From Solirubrobacter deserti (lineage in GTDB: Bacteria > Actinomycetota > Thermoleophilia > Solirubrobacterales > Solirubrobacteraceae): a stretch of 64,000 bases of DNA. Below are positions 1 through 9,482 of the stretch, piece by piece. Within the stretch, counting starts at the first letter, position 1. Every line of letters starts with the position of its first letter. The stretch covers positions 62,001 to 126,000 of the forward strand of contig NZ_QPKJ02000003.1 of NCBI RefSeq assembly GCF_003344625.1. The letters run 5' to 3'. A program made the position numbers and the translations under genes. A model generated the notes under the pieces. The model was not told where the DNA came from, did no database searches, and worked only from the letters and a program-made list of their open reading frames with translations.

Positions 1-1
1 C

Positions 2-307
2 TTCAACGCCATGCAGCCGATCGCGCAGGCGATGCTGGCCGACATCGCCGACCCCGCCCATCACGGCGCGGCGTTCGGGATGAACAACCTGATCGGCGAG
101 ATCGGCGCCGTCCTCTCCCCCGCCGTCAGCGGGGCGCTGCGCGACGCCACGGGCGGCTGGTCGACCGCCGTCTTCGTGGACGCCGCGCTGATCGGAGGCG
201 CCGTGATCCTCTTCCTGCTCGTGCGCGAGGCGACGGGCGGGGAGGAGCGGCCCGCCGGACGGTTCCGGCGGGCCAGATCCCTTACGGGTTCGTCGTCGAC
301 AGCGTGA
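2..307 (+). CDS. MFS transporter, C-terminal fragment (5' end outside window)
   Basis: The open frame enters the window at base 2 and encodes the last ~100 residues of a multi-pass transporter. It carries the 'GAAFGMNNLIGEIGAVLSP' type of segment found near TM10-11 of major facilitator drug or sugar exporters, followed by a final hydrophobic helix (VFVDAALIGGAVILFLLV) and a short basic, cytoplasm-facing tail. The substrate cannot be read from the fragment. Its last 26 bases overlap the 3' end of the convergent S15 peptidase gene. Confidence 0.75.
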   Translation, partial: FNAMQPIAQAMLADIADPAHHGAAFGMNNLIGEIGAVLSPAVSGALRDATGGWSTAVFVDAALIGGAVILFLLVREATGGEERPAGRFRRARSLTGSSSTA

Positions 308-2777
308 ACGTCACCGTCTTGGAGTAGGTCCCCGTCCGCAGCGGATCGGTGGCCTTGATCAGCTGCTTGAACGTGACGCCGACCTTCTCGCCCGAGGTCG
401 GTCCGGTCCAGGTCGACTTGGCGAGCTCGGCGCGCAGCGGCTCCGCGAGCGAGAACGCGCCGTTGGTCATGTGGCCGAGGTTGCTGACCGTCAGCGTCGC
501 GTCACCGGCCGTCGAGGTGACGGTGGCGTCCGTGGTCGCCGTGTACTCCTGCTGGCGGCCCGGGATGAACGGATCGAACGCGGCCGGCGTGCCCAGCGTC
601 AGCGAGAGCGTGGCCGGGACGGTTCCCGTCACATCGCCCGGCGTGGACGTGACGCCCTCGCCGATCGCGGACGCCAGCGCGCCCGAGCCACCGACGACCG
701 GCAGCGTGACCGTGCTGCCGGCCAGGTCGAGCGACACCTGCGTCCCGGCGGCCGGGCGGATCGTGTACTCCCGGTCGCTCGAGAACACCATCAGGGCGAG
801 CCGGCGGCCGGCCGGGATGACCGCGTCCTTGGCCTGCATCGTGAAGTTCAGGCGGTAGAACGTGCCGGGCGTGGTCGGCTCGGAGGTGTACTCGGAGTTC
901 CGGTTCTCCGGGTCCATCCAGCCGCGCGTGATGATCGTGCCGTTGCCCGTCTCGGGGAAGGAGACGAGCGCGGCGCTGAAGTTCGCGCGCTTGCTGAAGG
1001 ACGCGTTGAGCGAGAGCTTGGGCGTGCCGCTGATGCGGATCGCGCTCTTGAGCGGAGCCGTCTGGTAGATCAGGCGGTTGGGCGAGCTGGCCGCGTTCAT
1101 CAGCGCGCCGGCGGTGATCGACGCGTCGTCGGTCAGCGTCTCCGCGCCGGCCGAGGGCCGCGGGTCGAACGTGAGGCCGCCGCGGGTGGCGCCGCCCGGC
1201 TTGAGCTTGAGCGTCGCGTCCTGCGTCGCGGGATCGGGCCAGTCGGCGTACGCCGTCGGGTTCTCGTTGCCGCACGCGAGGCTGACCGCCGCGCCGTCGG
1301 TGGCCGTGACCGTGCCGCTGAGCGTGAGGGTGTTGCCGTTGATCAGCTTGATCGTGCGAGCGGCGTTGCCCGCGATCGTCACCGCGTTGCCCACCATGTA
1401 GGCGCTCGCGTCGGCGACCGTGACCTTGTCGGACGCCGAGACGGCGCCGGCGACCGTCGTGTTGCGCGGCGGGCACGCATCCGCCTCGCGCACGACCCAG
1501 GACTTCACGCTGTCCACGCCGTTCTCGTGGCCCCACAGGTACTTCGTGAACCAGCGGTTGAGCATGTCGTACGGGATCGCCCGCGTGTGGCCGCCCTGGT
1601 GGAAGTAGAACTGGCGCGCGACGTTGTTGCGCTTGAGCACGTCCCACAGCTGGGCCGCGTTCTTGGTCATGACGTTGAAGTCGTTGCCGCCGTGGACGAG
1701 CAGGGTGGCGGCCTTGATCTTGTCCGCGTCCTTCATGTAGTTGCGCTCGTCCCAGGTGGCGTTGCGGTTGCCCGTGACGCGGTCCTGGGTGGCCGTGATC
1801 TCGTCGATGATCGGCCAGCACACCGAGCGGTTCGGGCGCGTGTCCTCGAGGCGGGAGTACGTGTACTCGGCCAGCACGTCGAGGTCCTCACCGAGGTAGG
1901 CGTTGGTGCCGCTCTGGCCGCCCGCGTCGCGGTGCGGGGCGCGCACGAGCCCGTACGAGCGGTAGTAGTCGTACCAGTCCGAGATCGCGGCGATCGGCGC
2001 GATGGCCGCGAGACCCTCGACGCCGGTGGTCGCGGCGGCGATCGGCAGCGTGCCGTTGTAGGACACGCCCGTCATCGCCGTCTTGCCGTTGTGCCACGTG
2101 TTGGCCGGAGCCTCGACGGTCCCGGTGCGGGTGGTGTACCCCTTGGCACGGCCGTTGAGCCAGTCGATGACGGCGACGGCGCCGAGGGTCTCGTTGCGGC
2201 CGCCGGATGTGGTGCAGCCGTCGGAGTGCCCTGAGCCCGGTGACTCGGCGTGCACGACGGCGTACCCGAGCGGGACGAACTGCGGTTCCCACGACGTCGA
2301 GATCCGCGGGCTCGTCGCGGTGGGCGACGGGAAGTAGTCGGGGGCCCGGATGCGCGCGGCGGGCGGGACGCCGAGCTCGTGCTCGACGCTGAAGTTCGGC
2401 GAGTCCGAGCCACCCGCGTAGTACGGGCTGTCCTCGAAGATGACCGGCACCTTCAGGCCGTCGGTCTCCGTCTCCTTCGGGCGCGAGACGTCGACGTGGA
2501 TGCGGTCCTTCTTGCCGTCGCGATCGGAGTCGAAGTTCGACTCGACCCACAGCTCGTAGTTGATCCAGTCCGCCTCCGCCGTCGCGAACACGGGCTGCGC
2601 GAGCCCGTTGATGAAGGTCGGGACCGCCGGTGCGGCCGCGAGCGCCTCCGGCGCCTGCCCCGTCGCCAACGCGGTCTTCGGCGGCAGCGGGTTCGCCGCC
2701 GCGGTGCCCACGACCGCCGCCATCGCGAGCGTCGCCGTCAACGCGCTCGCCTGCGCCAAGCGCACGCCTCTCTGCAT
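282..2777 (-). CDS. Secreted Xaa-Pro dipeptidyl-peptidase (peptidase family S15)
   Basis: An exported serine peptidase of ~831 residues, expected to release X-Pro dipeptides outside the cell. ATG 2777 was chosen because a GAGAGGGG ribosome site lies 7-8 bases upstream and the protein then opens with a signal peptide (basic start, hydrophobic stretch to about residue 27, AAANP). The alpha/beta-hydrolase triad is visible: Ser239 in GVSYNG, Asp366 in HGGNDFN and His397 in HQGGHTR. A C-terminal jelly-roll domain, typical of S15/CocE enzymes, follows. Residues ~445-505 form an unusual beta-rich insertion between catalytic and C-terminal domains. CocE-like esterase is the main alternative. Confidence 0.85.
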   Translation of the reverse strand: MQRGVRLAQASALTATLAMAAVVGTAAANPLPPKTALATGQAPEALAAAPAVPTFINGLAQPVFATAEADWINYELWVESNFDSDRDGKKDRIHVDVSRPKETETDGLKVPVIFEDSPYYAGGSDSPNFSVEHELGVPPAARIRAPDYFPSPTATSPRISTSWEPQFVPLGYAVVHAESPGSGHSDGCTTSGGRNETLGAVAVIDWLNGRAKGYTTRTGTVEAPANTWHNGKTAMTGVSYNGTLPIAAATTGVEGLAAIAPIAAISDWYDYYRSYGLVRAPHRDAGGQSGTNAYLGEDLDVLAEYTYSRLEDTRPNRSVCWPIIDEITATQDRVTGNRNATWDERNYMKDADKIKAATLLVHGGNDFNVMTKNAAQLWDVLKRNNVARQFYFHQGGHTRAIPYDMLNRWFTKYLWGHENGVDSVKSWVVREADACPPRNTTVAGAVSASDKVTVADASAYMVGNAVTIAGNAARTIKLINGNTLTLSGTVTATDGAAVSLACGNENPTAYADWPDPATQDATLKLKPGGATRGGLTFDPRPSAGAETLTDDASITAGALMNAASSPNRLIYQTAPLKSAIRISGTPKLSLNASFSKRANFSAALVSFPETGNGTIITRGWMDPENRNSEYTSEPTTPGTFYRLNFTMQAKDAVIPAGRRLALMVFSSDREYTIRPAAGTQVSLDLAGSTVTLPVVGGSGALASAIGEGVTSTPGDVTGTVPATLSLTLGTPAAFDPFIPGRQQEYTATTDATVTSTAGDATLTVSNLGHMTNGAFSLAEPLRAELAKSTWTGPTSGEKVGVTFKQLIKATDPLRTGTYSKTVTFTLSTTNP

Positions 2778-2902
2778 CCCACAACCCCTCTCGAACGGGT
2801 ACCCCTGCAACCTGGGAGTTTGGTGGCGACGAGCATCGCACGCAACCGTCGATGCGGCCGGGACGCGCGGAGATCGCTCCACACACGTATAGGGTCCGCG
2901 CC

Positions 2903-4186
2903 GTGAAGCGCGTGCTCCTGATGGGTGGCGGCGACCTGGCCAAGGAGGTCGGCGCCGCGCTGGAAGCCGGCGGGGCGATGGTCGATTGGCTCGACGAGCC
3001 CGACGACGTCGCGATCCGCGCGGCGGTGGAGACGGGCCAGTTCGACGTGGCGTGCGCGGCTTCGCGCGAGGACGCGTTCCCGCTGCGGATGGCGTTGCTC
3101 GTGCGTGAGCTCGACGAGGACCTGCCGATCGTGGTGACGATCTTCGACCCCGCGATGGCGCGGCAGGTCACGGAGACCATCCCGGGATGCTCGGTCACGT
3201 CGCTGGCCGACATCGTCGCCCCGGTGCTGGCCGGGCAGTGTCTCGACCCGGACATCGTCGCGGTCCGGCGCACCGATGCCGGCTTCATCGGGCTCGACCG
3301 GGGGTTGGAGGAGGTCCCGCTGCCGGAGTTCCGCGTGCGGCGGGCGCGGTCCTGGGCCGAGGCCGTGCTGCACCCATACGACCGCAGCGCCGCGCTGCTG
3401 TTCTACGGCGCGCTGGGGCTCGTCGCGATGCTCCTGTTCGAGTGGATCGGCTCGATGATCGTGCTCGACCAGCAGTGGGTCGACGCGCTCTACGGGTCGA
3501 CGAAGTCGCTGGCGACGGTGGGCCCGAACCCGGCCGTGGAGGACGGGCCGAAGTGGTTCAAGGGCGCCATCGTCGCCTCGATGCTGCTCACGTTGTTGAG
3601 CGCCGCGTGCTTCACGAGCGGGCTGATCAACCGGCTCGTGGACTCGTCGCTGACGGGGCTGATCGGGCGCCGCGCGGTGCCGCGGCGCGACCACGTCGTC
3701 GTGGTCGGGCTCGGGCAGGTCGGCCTGCGGCTGTGCCTGCTGCTGCGCGAGTGCGACGTGCCCGTCGTGGCCGTCGACACCGAGTCCGAGGGCGAGAACG
3801 TCGGCTTCGCGCGGCGGGTGAAGCTGCCGGTCGTGATCGGGCGCGGGGCCAACCCGGCCATGCTCCGGCGGTTGTCGCTCCGCCGGGCGATCTGTCTCGC
3901 TGCGGTGACACCGGTCGACCTCAACAACATCGAGGCCGCGATGGCCGCGCGCGCCGCCGACGACGACCTGCGCGTGCTGCTGCGCGCCGGCGACGGCGAG
4001 CTGGCCAACGAGACCAAGTCGCTGGAGCGGATCGGGCACGTCGTGGACGTGCACCGGCTCGGCGCGGTGTTCATCGCCGGGCTCGTCCTGGGCAAGTCGC
4101 CCGACGCCGTCGCCGTCCGCGACGGGCATCCCCAGCTGCTCCTCGAGTCGGGGTGGGAGGCGTTCCCGCTCGATATTCAGCGCTGA
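2903..4186 (+). CDS. Two-TM channel-like protein flanked by two TrkA-N/RCK-like Rossmann domains
   Basis: A 427-residue protein. Residues 1-120 form a Rossmann-like fold (VLLMGGGDLAKEV). TM1 is at ~163-183, a pore-loop-like segment at ~199-210, TM2 at ~219-240, and a second Rossmann domain begins at GLGQVGLRL (269). The architecture suggests a ligand-gated cation channel of the TrkA/Kch type. The expected selectivity filter TVGYG or TVGFG reads TVGPNP here, so conductance and ion choice are open. GTG 2903 was chosen because TAGGGT (2890-2895) lies exactly 7 bases upstream, which fits a leaderless transcript, and because it opens the Rossmann strand directly. Confidence 0.75.
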   Translation: MKRVLLMGGGDLAKEVGAALEAGGAMVDWLDEPDDVAIRAAVETGQFDVACAASREDAFPLRMALLVRELDEDLPIVVTIFDPAMARQVTETIPGCSVTSLADIVAPVLAGQCLDPDIVAVRRTDAGFIGLDRGLEEVPLPEFRVRRARSWAEAVLHPYDRSAALLFYGALGLVAMLLFEWIGSMIVLDQQWVDALYGSTKSLATVGPNPAVEDGPKWFKGAIVASMLLTLLSAACFTSGLINRLVDSSLTGLIGRRAVPRRDHVVVVGLGQVGLRLCLLLRECDVPVVAVDTESEGENVGFARRVKLPVVIGRGANPAMLRRLSLRRAICLAAVTPVDLNNIEAAMAARAADDDLRVLLRAGDGELANETKSLERIGHVVDVHRLGAVFIAGLVLGKSPDAVAVRDGHPQLLLESGWEAFPLDIQR

Positions 4187-4208
4187 CAGTTGGGTAATAG
4201 CCCAACTG
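4187..4208. promoter_or_regulatory. Perfect palindrome over the start of the hydrolase/ArsR operon
   Basis: CAGTTGGG-TAATAG-CCCAACTG has perfect 8-bp arms. The loop TAATAG sits where a -10 hexamer would be for a leaderless transcript starting at GTG 4208 (7-base gap). It starts one base after the upstream gene's stop codon. The ArsR-type regulator encoded in the same operon is the natural candidate to bind it. Confidence 0.6.
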
Positions 4209-5023
4209 TGGATGGGATGGCGCTGGAGGTGGCCGACGGCCTGCGGTACCGCTGGGGCGGCTCCGGCCCGGTCGTGCTGCTGCTGCACGGGCATCCGCGG
4301 ACGCACACGACGTGGTGGCAGGTGGCGCCGCCGCTCGTGCGGGCCGGGTTCTGCGTGGTGTGTCCGGACCTGCCGGGCTACGGCGAGTCGCGGCGAGCGG
4401 GAGATCAATCCAAGCGGGCGATGGCGGCGGCCGTCGCGAAGTTGATGGAGCGCTTCGGGGACTACTCGGTCGTCGGGCACGACCGCGGGTGCTACGTCGC
4501 GCACCGGCTCGCGGTCTCGCACGGAGCCGCGCGCCTGGTGGTCCTCGACGGCGTGCCGATCGCGGAGGCGCTCGCGCGCTGCGACGCCCGGTTCGCGGAG
4601 GCGTGGTGGCACTGGTTCTTCTTCGCGCAGGAGGCCAAGCCCGCCGAGGACTGGATCGTTCGGGACCCGCTCGCCTGGTACCGCAGCGAGCCGGTGGGGG
4701 CCGAGAACCGCGCGGACTGGGAGCGGGCGGTGACCAACCCGGACGTCGTGCGGGCGATGGTCGCCGACTACCGCGCGGGGCTCCAGGTGGATCGCTTCGA
4801 CGAGGAGGCCGACCGGGAGGCGGGGCGGCTCGTCTCGTGCCCGACGCTGGTGGGATGGTCGTCGCGCGACGACATGGAGGAGCTCTACGGCGACCCGGTC
4901 GACGTGTGGCGGCCGTGGCTGACCGGGCCGGTGCACGGCGTACGGATCGAGAGCGGGCACCACATGGCCGAGGAGGCGCCGGCCGAGCTCGCGGGCGCGT
5001 TGACGGAGTTCCTGCGTGGCTGA
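4208..5023 (+). CDS. Alpha/beta hydrolase, haloacetate dehalogenase/epoxide hydrolase-like
   Basis: About 271 residues, cytosolic. Oxyanion-hole motif HGHPRTHTTW, nucleophile Asp92 in GHDRG and a late histidine in ESGHHM give the Asp-based mechanism of haloacid dehalogenases and epoxide hydrolases. WWHWFFF (~133-139) matches the halide-pocket His-Trp of fluoroacetate dehalogenases. The second carboxylate-binding Arg of that family (GHDRGxR) is replaced by Tyr96, so the substrate may differ. GTG 4208 follows a TAATAG -10-like box by 7 bases; ATG 4217 is the alternative. It overlaps the ArsR gene by 8 bases. Confidence 0.8.
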   Translation: MDGMALEVADGLRYRWGGSGPVVLLLHGHPRTHTTWWQVAPPLVRAGFCVVCPDLPGYGESRRAGDQSKRAMAAAVAKLMERFGDYSVVGHDRGCYVAHRLAVSHGAARLVVLDGVPIAEALARCDARFAEAWWHWFFFAQEAKPAEDWIVRDPLAWYRSEPVGAENRADWERAVTNPDVVRAMVADYRAGLQVDRFDEEADREAGRLVSCPTLVGWSSRDDMEELYGDPVDVWRPWLTGPVHGVRIESGHHMAEEAPAELAGALTEFLRG

Positions 5024-5660
5024 CCCGCGGGTCGCGGTGCTCAAGGCGCTGGCGCATCCGCTGCGGCTGCGGGTGGTCGACCGGCTCGGGCACGTCGGGC
5101 CGGCGCCGGTGAGCGCGCTGGCCGTGGAGCTGGACGCGTCGCTGCCGGACGTCTCGGCGGCGCTGCGGGTCCTGCGGGAGGCGGGCGTCGTGGACGTCTC
5201 CCGGTCCGGGCGCTCTGCGGTGTACGCGCTGGCGGAGGTCGTCGGGCCCGTGCTGCCGTGGCTTGACCGGGTGGTGGGCGCGCGGGCGGCGGCGCCCGTG
5301 GCGTCGCATCCCTCGCGCACGTGTTACGGGCACCTCGCGGGGCCGCTCGGCGTCGAGCTGTACCGGCGGCTGGTGGCGGACGGCGTGCTGGCGGCGGGCG
5401 CCGACGGGACCGTGAGCGTCGTGCGGGGCGACGTGCTGGCGCGGCTCGGTGTCGGCGCGGTGGAGCGGGGGCGGCGCCAGCTCGCGTTCGAGTGCCTGGA
5501 CGCGACCGAGGGCGTGCCGCACCTGGCGGGCGCGCTGGGCGACGCGCTCGCCTCCACGTTCTTCGCACGCGGGTGGGTCGAGCGCGTCGGCTCCGGTCGC
5601 GAGGTCGCGCTAACCGTCGACGGCGGTCTTGAGCGCCTGCTCGGCGCTGACGATCCGTGA
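5016..5660 (+). CDS. ArsR-family transcriptional regulator with C-terminal CYGHLAGPLG domain
   Basis: A 214-residue regulator. Residues 1-75 are an ArsR winged helix (AVLKALAHPLRLRVVDRL, recognition helix around LPDVSAALRVLREAGVV). The C-terminal half starts with SRTCYGHLAGPLGVEL, a conserved module of long ArsR-like repressors. No metal-binding Cys pair of the ArsR/SmtB kind is visible in the winged helix, so a metal ligand is unlikely. It overlaps the hydrolase gene by 8 bases and probably represses the pair at the palindrome 4187-4208. Its 3' end overlaps the convergent lipoprotein gene by 51 bases. Confidence 0.85.
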   Translation: MADPRVAVLKALAHPLRLRVVDRLGHVGPAPVSALAVELDASLPDVSAALRVLREAGVVDVSRSGRSAVYALAEVVGPVLPWLDRVVGARAAAPVASHPSRTCYGHLAGPLGVELYRRLVADGVLAAGADGTVSVVRGDVLARLGVGAVERGRRQLAFECLDATEGVPHLAGALGDALASTFFARGWVERVGSGREVALTVDGGLERLLGADDP

Positions 5661-6011
5661 CATCTGCTGCTGGAGCGTCGAGAGCGCGTCGGCGAGCTGA
5701 TCGGGCTTGCGCTGCGCGTCCTGCACGCCGCGCACGGCCTGGGCGCTCGCGTCGACCTGCTTGACGAACGCGGCGAACTCGGCCTGCGCGTCGGCCGGCG
5801 CCTCCAGCTGGTTCAGGCGCGTGGCCGTGTCCTCGAGCCCCGTGGCGAGCTGGCCGAGCTTGGCCGCGTCCGAAGCGCCCGCCGAGTCCGCAAGCAGCTG
5901 CTGGAGCGGCTGTTGCGCCTCGTTGAAGTCGCGCACGAACGTGTCATTGGTTCCGCAGCCGGCGACGAGCAGCGCGATGGCCGCTGCCGCCGAGATCATG
6001 ATCCGCTTCAT
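5610..6011 (-). CDS. Small lipoprotein of unknown function, coiled-coil
   Basis: A 133-residue protein starting MKRIMISAAAAIALLVAGC, a lipoprotein signal with lipobox LVAGC. The mature part is Gln/Ala/Leu rich and looks helical, with several predicted coil stretches (FNEAQQPLQQLLADS, LATGLEDTATRLNQLE). It is likely anchored outside the membrane. No family recognised. The gene lies downstream of tRNA-Val on the same strand, and its 3' end overlaps the convergent ArsR gene by 51 bases. Confidence 0.8.
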   Translation of the reverse strand: MKRIMISAAAAIALLVAGCGTNDTFVRDFNEAQQPLQQLLADSAGASDAAKLGQLATGLEDTATRLNQLEAPADAQAEFAAFVKQVDASAQAVRGVQDAQRKPDQLADALSTLQQQMSRIVSAEQALKTAVDG

Positions 6012-6057
6012 GCCCGGCTTGACGTCCCGCGCGCCCGGTTTGTTCCGGACGGGGCGA

Positions 6058-6131
6058 TGGGCGGTGCGCGGCTCGAACGCGCGACCTCCTGCTTGTAAGG
6101 CAGGCGCTCTGACCAACTGAGCTAACCGCCC
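6058..6131 (-). tRNA. tRNA-Val (anticodon UAC)
   Basis: On the minus strand GGGCGGT pairs with ACCGCCC in a full 7-bp acceptor stem with discriminator A. The anticodon arm is CCTGC-CTTACAA-GCAGG (anticodon TAC) and the T arm is GCGCG-TTCGAGC-CGCGC. The 3' CCA is not encoded. Confidence 0.95.
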
Positions 6132-6257
6132 CGGGTTCGCGCCAACCGCGCGAGACCGGCAAGCCAGGATAGACCGAGGACCGCTGATAACGACTGGATT
6201 ACGTTTAAGCGGTTCAACGCGGTCAGGATCGGCCGGTTTCCGACGACGAGGAGTCCC

Positions 6258-9200
6258 GTGCCGTCCCCTATCCGTCTCTACGCGGCCGCCGCGGCCGCCG
6301 TGGGCCTGTTGCTCACCGGCGCGCCGCCCGTATCGGCCGCCGACACCGGCTACGTACTCAACGCGAACGAGGCGTCGTTGTCGCGCTTCATACTGGGCCG
6401 GGCGGGTGCGCTCAGCCCGATCCCGCTCACCGCCAAGGCGGACGCCGCCGCGATGGCGCCGGACGAGAAGACCCTGTGGCTCGCCAACACGGAGGCGGGC
6501 ACGGTCACGCCGCTCGACGTGGCGACGAACACGCTCGGCGCGCCCATCACGGGCGTGATCGGGGTGCGCGGGCTCGCGATCACGCCCAACGGTGCGCTCG
6601 CCTATGCGGTCGGCGACGCGGGGATCACGCCGATCGACCTCGCGCTGCGCTCCAGACGCGACGTGATCGCACTTCCCGCCGGCGAGGTGCCTGCGGGCGG
6701 TGTCGCGTTCACGCCGGACGGGACGACCGCCTTGGTCGACACGAACCATCCGGAGGCCAATGGCGGCGTGTACTTCGTCGAGGTCGCCACCGGCACGGTG
6801 GACGTCACGCGGGTGCCGCTCACCAACCCGGCGATCGGTGAGATCCTCGTCCGCTCCGACGGCGTGGACGCCTTCGTGGCCCGCAGCGCCGGCGTGGTCC
6901 CGATCACGTTGGCGACCAGGACGGGTCGAAACCGGATCTCGGCCGGCAGCGGCAACCGCGGTATGGCCATCACGCCGGACGGCAGGACGCTGCTCGTCAC
7001 GCGCTCGACGCTCGCGGGCGGAACCGCGGACTCGCTCGCCTTCTTCGACGCCGTCACCGGCGCCCGCGGCCGGGACCCGGTACCGACCGGCACCGGCGTC
7101 GGCTCGGTCGGCGTCACGCTCAGCCGTGACGGCACGACGGCGTATGTGGCCAACACGACCGCGGGCACGATCCAGCCGGTGAACGTCGCGACGGGCTCGT
7201 TCGGCGCAGTCGTGCCGATCGGCGGCAGCCCGACGCGCATCTTCATCGCCGCCACCGAGGAGCCCGATCCCGAGAACGCACCGGACCCGACGGTGGAGGT
7301 CTCGGTGCCGACGCAGTCCGGCGTGGTCGGCGACCCGACCAACCCGACCGTCACGCTCGACATCGCGCAGAAGAACGAGTTCGGCGAAGCGGTGCCGGCG
7401 TCGCAGCTGAGCGTCGCAACCACCAGCGACAACCCGGAGGTGCTGCCGGCCGGCTCGATCACGATCACGAGCGAGGGCCTGAAGCGCGCCGTGTCCTTCG
7501 CTCCCGCCGCGCGCGGCAAGGCGACCGTCACGTTCACGGTGACCGGCCTCTACGGCAAGACGGGCACGACGACGTTCACGTACGCGGCCTCCGTCGCCAC
7601 GACCGCGACGAGCCGGGTGCTGCAGAGCTTCAGCGACTCGTCGACCGCGATCGACGCCGGCGACGGCCACCTGCTGGTCGCCGACGACGAGTTCGGAGAC
7701 ATCCGCCTGTTCGACACGGCGCGCTCCGGAGGCCCGCTGAAGGAGTTCAAGATCGGCGAGGCGGCCGGCTCCTTCGACGAGATCGACTTCGAGTCCTCCG
7801 CGCGGACGGGCGACACGATCTACTGGCTGGGTTCGCACGGCAACAAGAAGGACGGCGCCATCCAGACCTCGCGGCGCGTCCTGATCGCGACCAAGGTGGC
7901 GAAGTCCGGCCGCGAGACCAAGCTCACGTACCTCAGCTCCTACCGCGGGCTGCGCGACGACCTGGTCGCGTGGGACCGCGCGAACGGCGACGCGCTCGGG
8001 TTCCACGCCGGCACGCAGGCGCAGGTGCGGCCGGACGCGCCGCACGGCTTCAACATCGAGGGCGCGGAGTTCGCGCCCGGCTCCTCGACGACGCTCTACC
8101 TCGGCTTCCGCTCGCCGATCGTGCCGGTGGCCGCGAACGGCCGGGCCGTGATCGTGCCGCTGACGAACCTGAACGAGGTCGCGGCGGGCGAGCCCGCGGA
8201 GTTCGACGCGCCGATCCTCCTCGACCTGGGTGGCATGACGATCCGCGAGCTGCGCCGCAACAAGAGTGGCCAGTACCTGATCCTCGCGGCGCCGAGCGAG
8301 GTCGGTGGCGGCTCGGTGCAGGCGCTGTTCAGCTGGACCGGTCACCGCGGCGACGCGCCGGTCAAGCTCACGACGCTCGTCCCCAACACGGTCGAGCCGT
8401 CCCACACGGACGCGCCCGGATCGTGGGAGCTGATCGGGCGCGTGCCGGACGTGCTGGGCGCGGGCGAGTCGATCCAGCTCGGCATGGACCAGGGCTACGA
8501 GCAGCTCTACGACCACCAGGAGAACAAGGACCTCAGCGATCCGCGGCTGCGCAAGAGCCGCCTGGACACGTTCGTACTGGAGGGGAACGCGGGCGCGGCG
8601 CTGACGGCCGACGCGCCGACCTTCCCCACGCAGGCCGCGGCGACGATCGGCCCGGCGCGCACGGTGACCGTCCGCAACACGGGCTCGCAGCGCCTGGTGC
8701 TCGGCACGACCCGGGTGCGGCCGGGTGACGCGGCCTCGGCCGGTGAGTTCCTGGTCGCGGCCGACGAGTGCTCCGGGCGGACGCTCGGCCTGGATGAGAC
8801 GTGCGAGCTGCTCGTGCGCTTCGCACCGGCGCGGGAGAACGCGGCGTCGGCCGCCGCGCTCGTGCTGCCCGCCAATGTCAGCGCCGGCGAGGCCCTGATC
8901 GCACTCACGGGGACGAGCTCGGCGCTGCCCCAGGGGCCGAAGGGTGACGACGGACCTCCCGGGCCGCAGGGCGACCTGGGCGCGGACGGCAAGGACGGCG
9001 CCGCGGGGCCGAAGGGCGACCGTGGCGAGACCGGCCCGGCCGGGCCGCAGGGTCCCGCCGGCGTGACGGTGCAGGCCTCTCCGCGTGCGGGCGGGACGCC
9101 GACGATCACGGTCGACGCGCGTGGGCGGCTCGTGGTGTCGGTGCGCAACGCGCAGTCGCGGTCGCTGCGGGTGAAGGTCACCGCGCGGGCGACGGTTCGT

Positions 9201-9392
9201 GGCCAGCGCGTGACGCTCGCGACGAAGGTCGTGACGGTGCGCGCCGGCCGGACGGCGACCGTGCGGTTGAGCGTGAGCGCGTCGGCGCGGCGCAAGCTGG
9301 GCGGCGGCTCGCATCCGTTGTCGGTCACGGCCGCCCCCGTGGCGGGCGGGAAGTCCTCGACGCTCAGCGGGCGGGTCCGCGCGGAGCGGTAG
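6258..9392 (+). CDS. Secreted beta-propeller protein with collagen-like Gly-X-Y stretch
   Basis: A 1,044-residue exported protein: signal peptide to ~28 (PPVSAADT), a YVTN-type propeller with repeated 'AITPDGxxLxV' blades to ~340, an Ig-like linker, a second propeller-like region (~455-770), an ASPM/HYDIN-like beta domain (~785-890), then 14 uninterrupted Gly-X-Y triplets (about 896-938, [15 protein letters not shown]...) and a basic beta-rich C-terminus. Likely a cell-surface or matrix protein; no catalytic motif seen. GTG 6258 is supported by an ACGAGGAG ribosome site. A strong terminator follows at once. Confidence 0.8.
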   Translation: MPSPIRLYAAAAAAVGLLLTGAPPVSAADTGYVLNANEASLSRFILGRAGALSPIPLTAKADAAAMAPDEKTLWLANTEAGTVTPLDVATNTLGAPITGVIGVRGLAITPNGALAYAVGDAGITPIDLALRSRRDVIALPAGEVPAGGVAFTPDGTTALVDTNHPEANGGVYFVEVATGTVDVTRVPLTNPAIGEILVRSDGVDAFVARSAGVVPITLATRTGRNRISAGSGNRGMAITPDGRTLLVTRSTLAGGTADSLAFFDAVTGARGRDPVPTGTGVGSVGVTLSRDGTTAYVANTTAGTIQPVNVATGSFGAVVPIGGSPTRIFIAATEEPDPENAPDPTVEVSVPTQSGVVGDPTNPTVTLDIAQKNEFGEAVPASQLSVATTSDNPEVLPAGSITITSEGLKRAVSFAPAARGKATVTFTVTGLYGKTGTTTFTYAASVATTATSRVLQSFSDSSTAIDAGDGHLLVADDEFGDIRLFDTARSGGPLKEFKIGEAAGSFDEIDFESSARTGDTIYWLGSHGNKKDGAIQTSRRVLIATKVAKSGRETKLTYLSSYRGLRDDLVAWDRANGDALGFHAGTQAQVRPDAPHGFNIEGAEFAPGSSTTLYLGFRSPIVPVAANGRAVIVPLTNLNEVAAGEPAEFDAPILLDLGGMTIRELRRNKSGQYLILAAPSEVGGGSVQALFSWTGHRGDAPVKLTTLVPNTVEPSHTDAPGSWELIGRVPDVLGAGESIQLGMDQGYEQLYDHQENKDLSDPRLRKSRLDTFVLEGNAGAALTADAPTFPTQAAATIGPARTVTVRNTGSQRLVLGTTRVRPGDAASAGEFLVAADECSGRTLGLDETCELLVRFAPARENAASAAALVLPANVSAGEALIALTGTSSALPQGPKGDDGPPGPQGDLGADGKDGAAGPKGDRGETGPAGPQGPAGVTVQASPRAGGTPTITVDARGRLVVSVRNAQSRSLRVKVTARATVRGQRVTLATKVVTVRAGRTATVRLSVSASARRKLGGGSHPLSVTAAPVAGGKSSTLSGRVRAER

Positions 9393-9398
9393 ACCGGC

Positions 9399-9426
9399 GG
9401 GGCGCCGACTTTCGGGTCGGCGCCCC
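9399..9426 (+). terminator. Perfect 11-bp hairpin after the propeller gene
   Basis: GGGGCGCCGAC-TTTCGG-GTCGGCGCCCC starts 6 bases after the stop codon at 9390-9392. The stem is perfect with a 6-base loop. There is no U-run, as is common in high-GC actinobacteria. Confidence 0.75.
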
Positions 9427-9482
9427 GGATCCGCCGTTCGAGCGACGACAGGCTCACCGCTTCTGTGGTATTCACGTAAATC

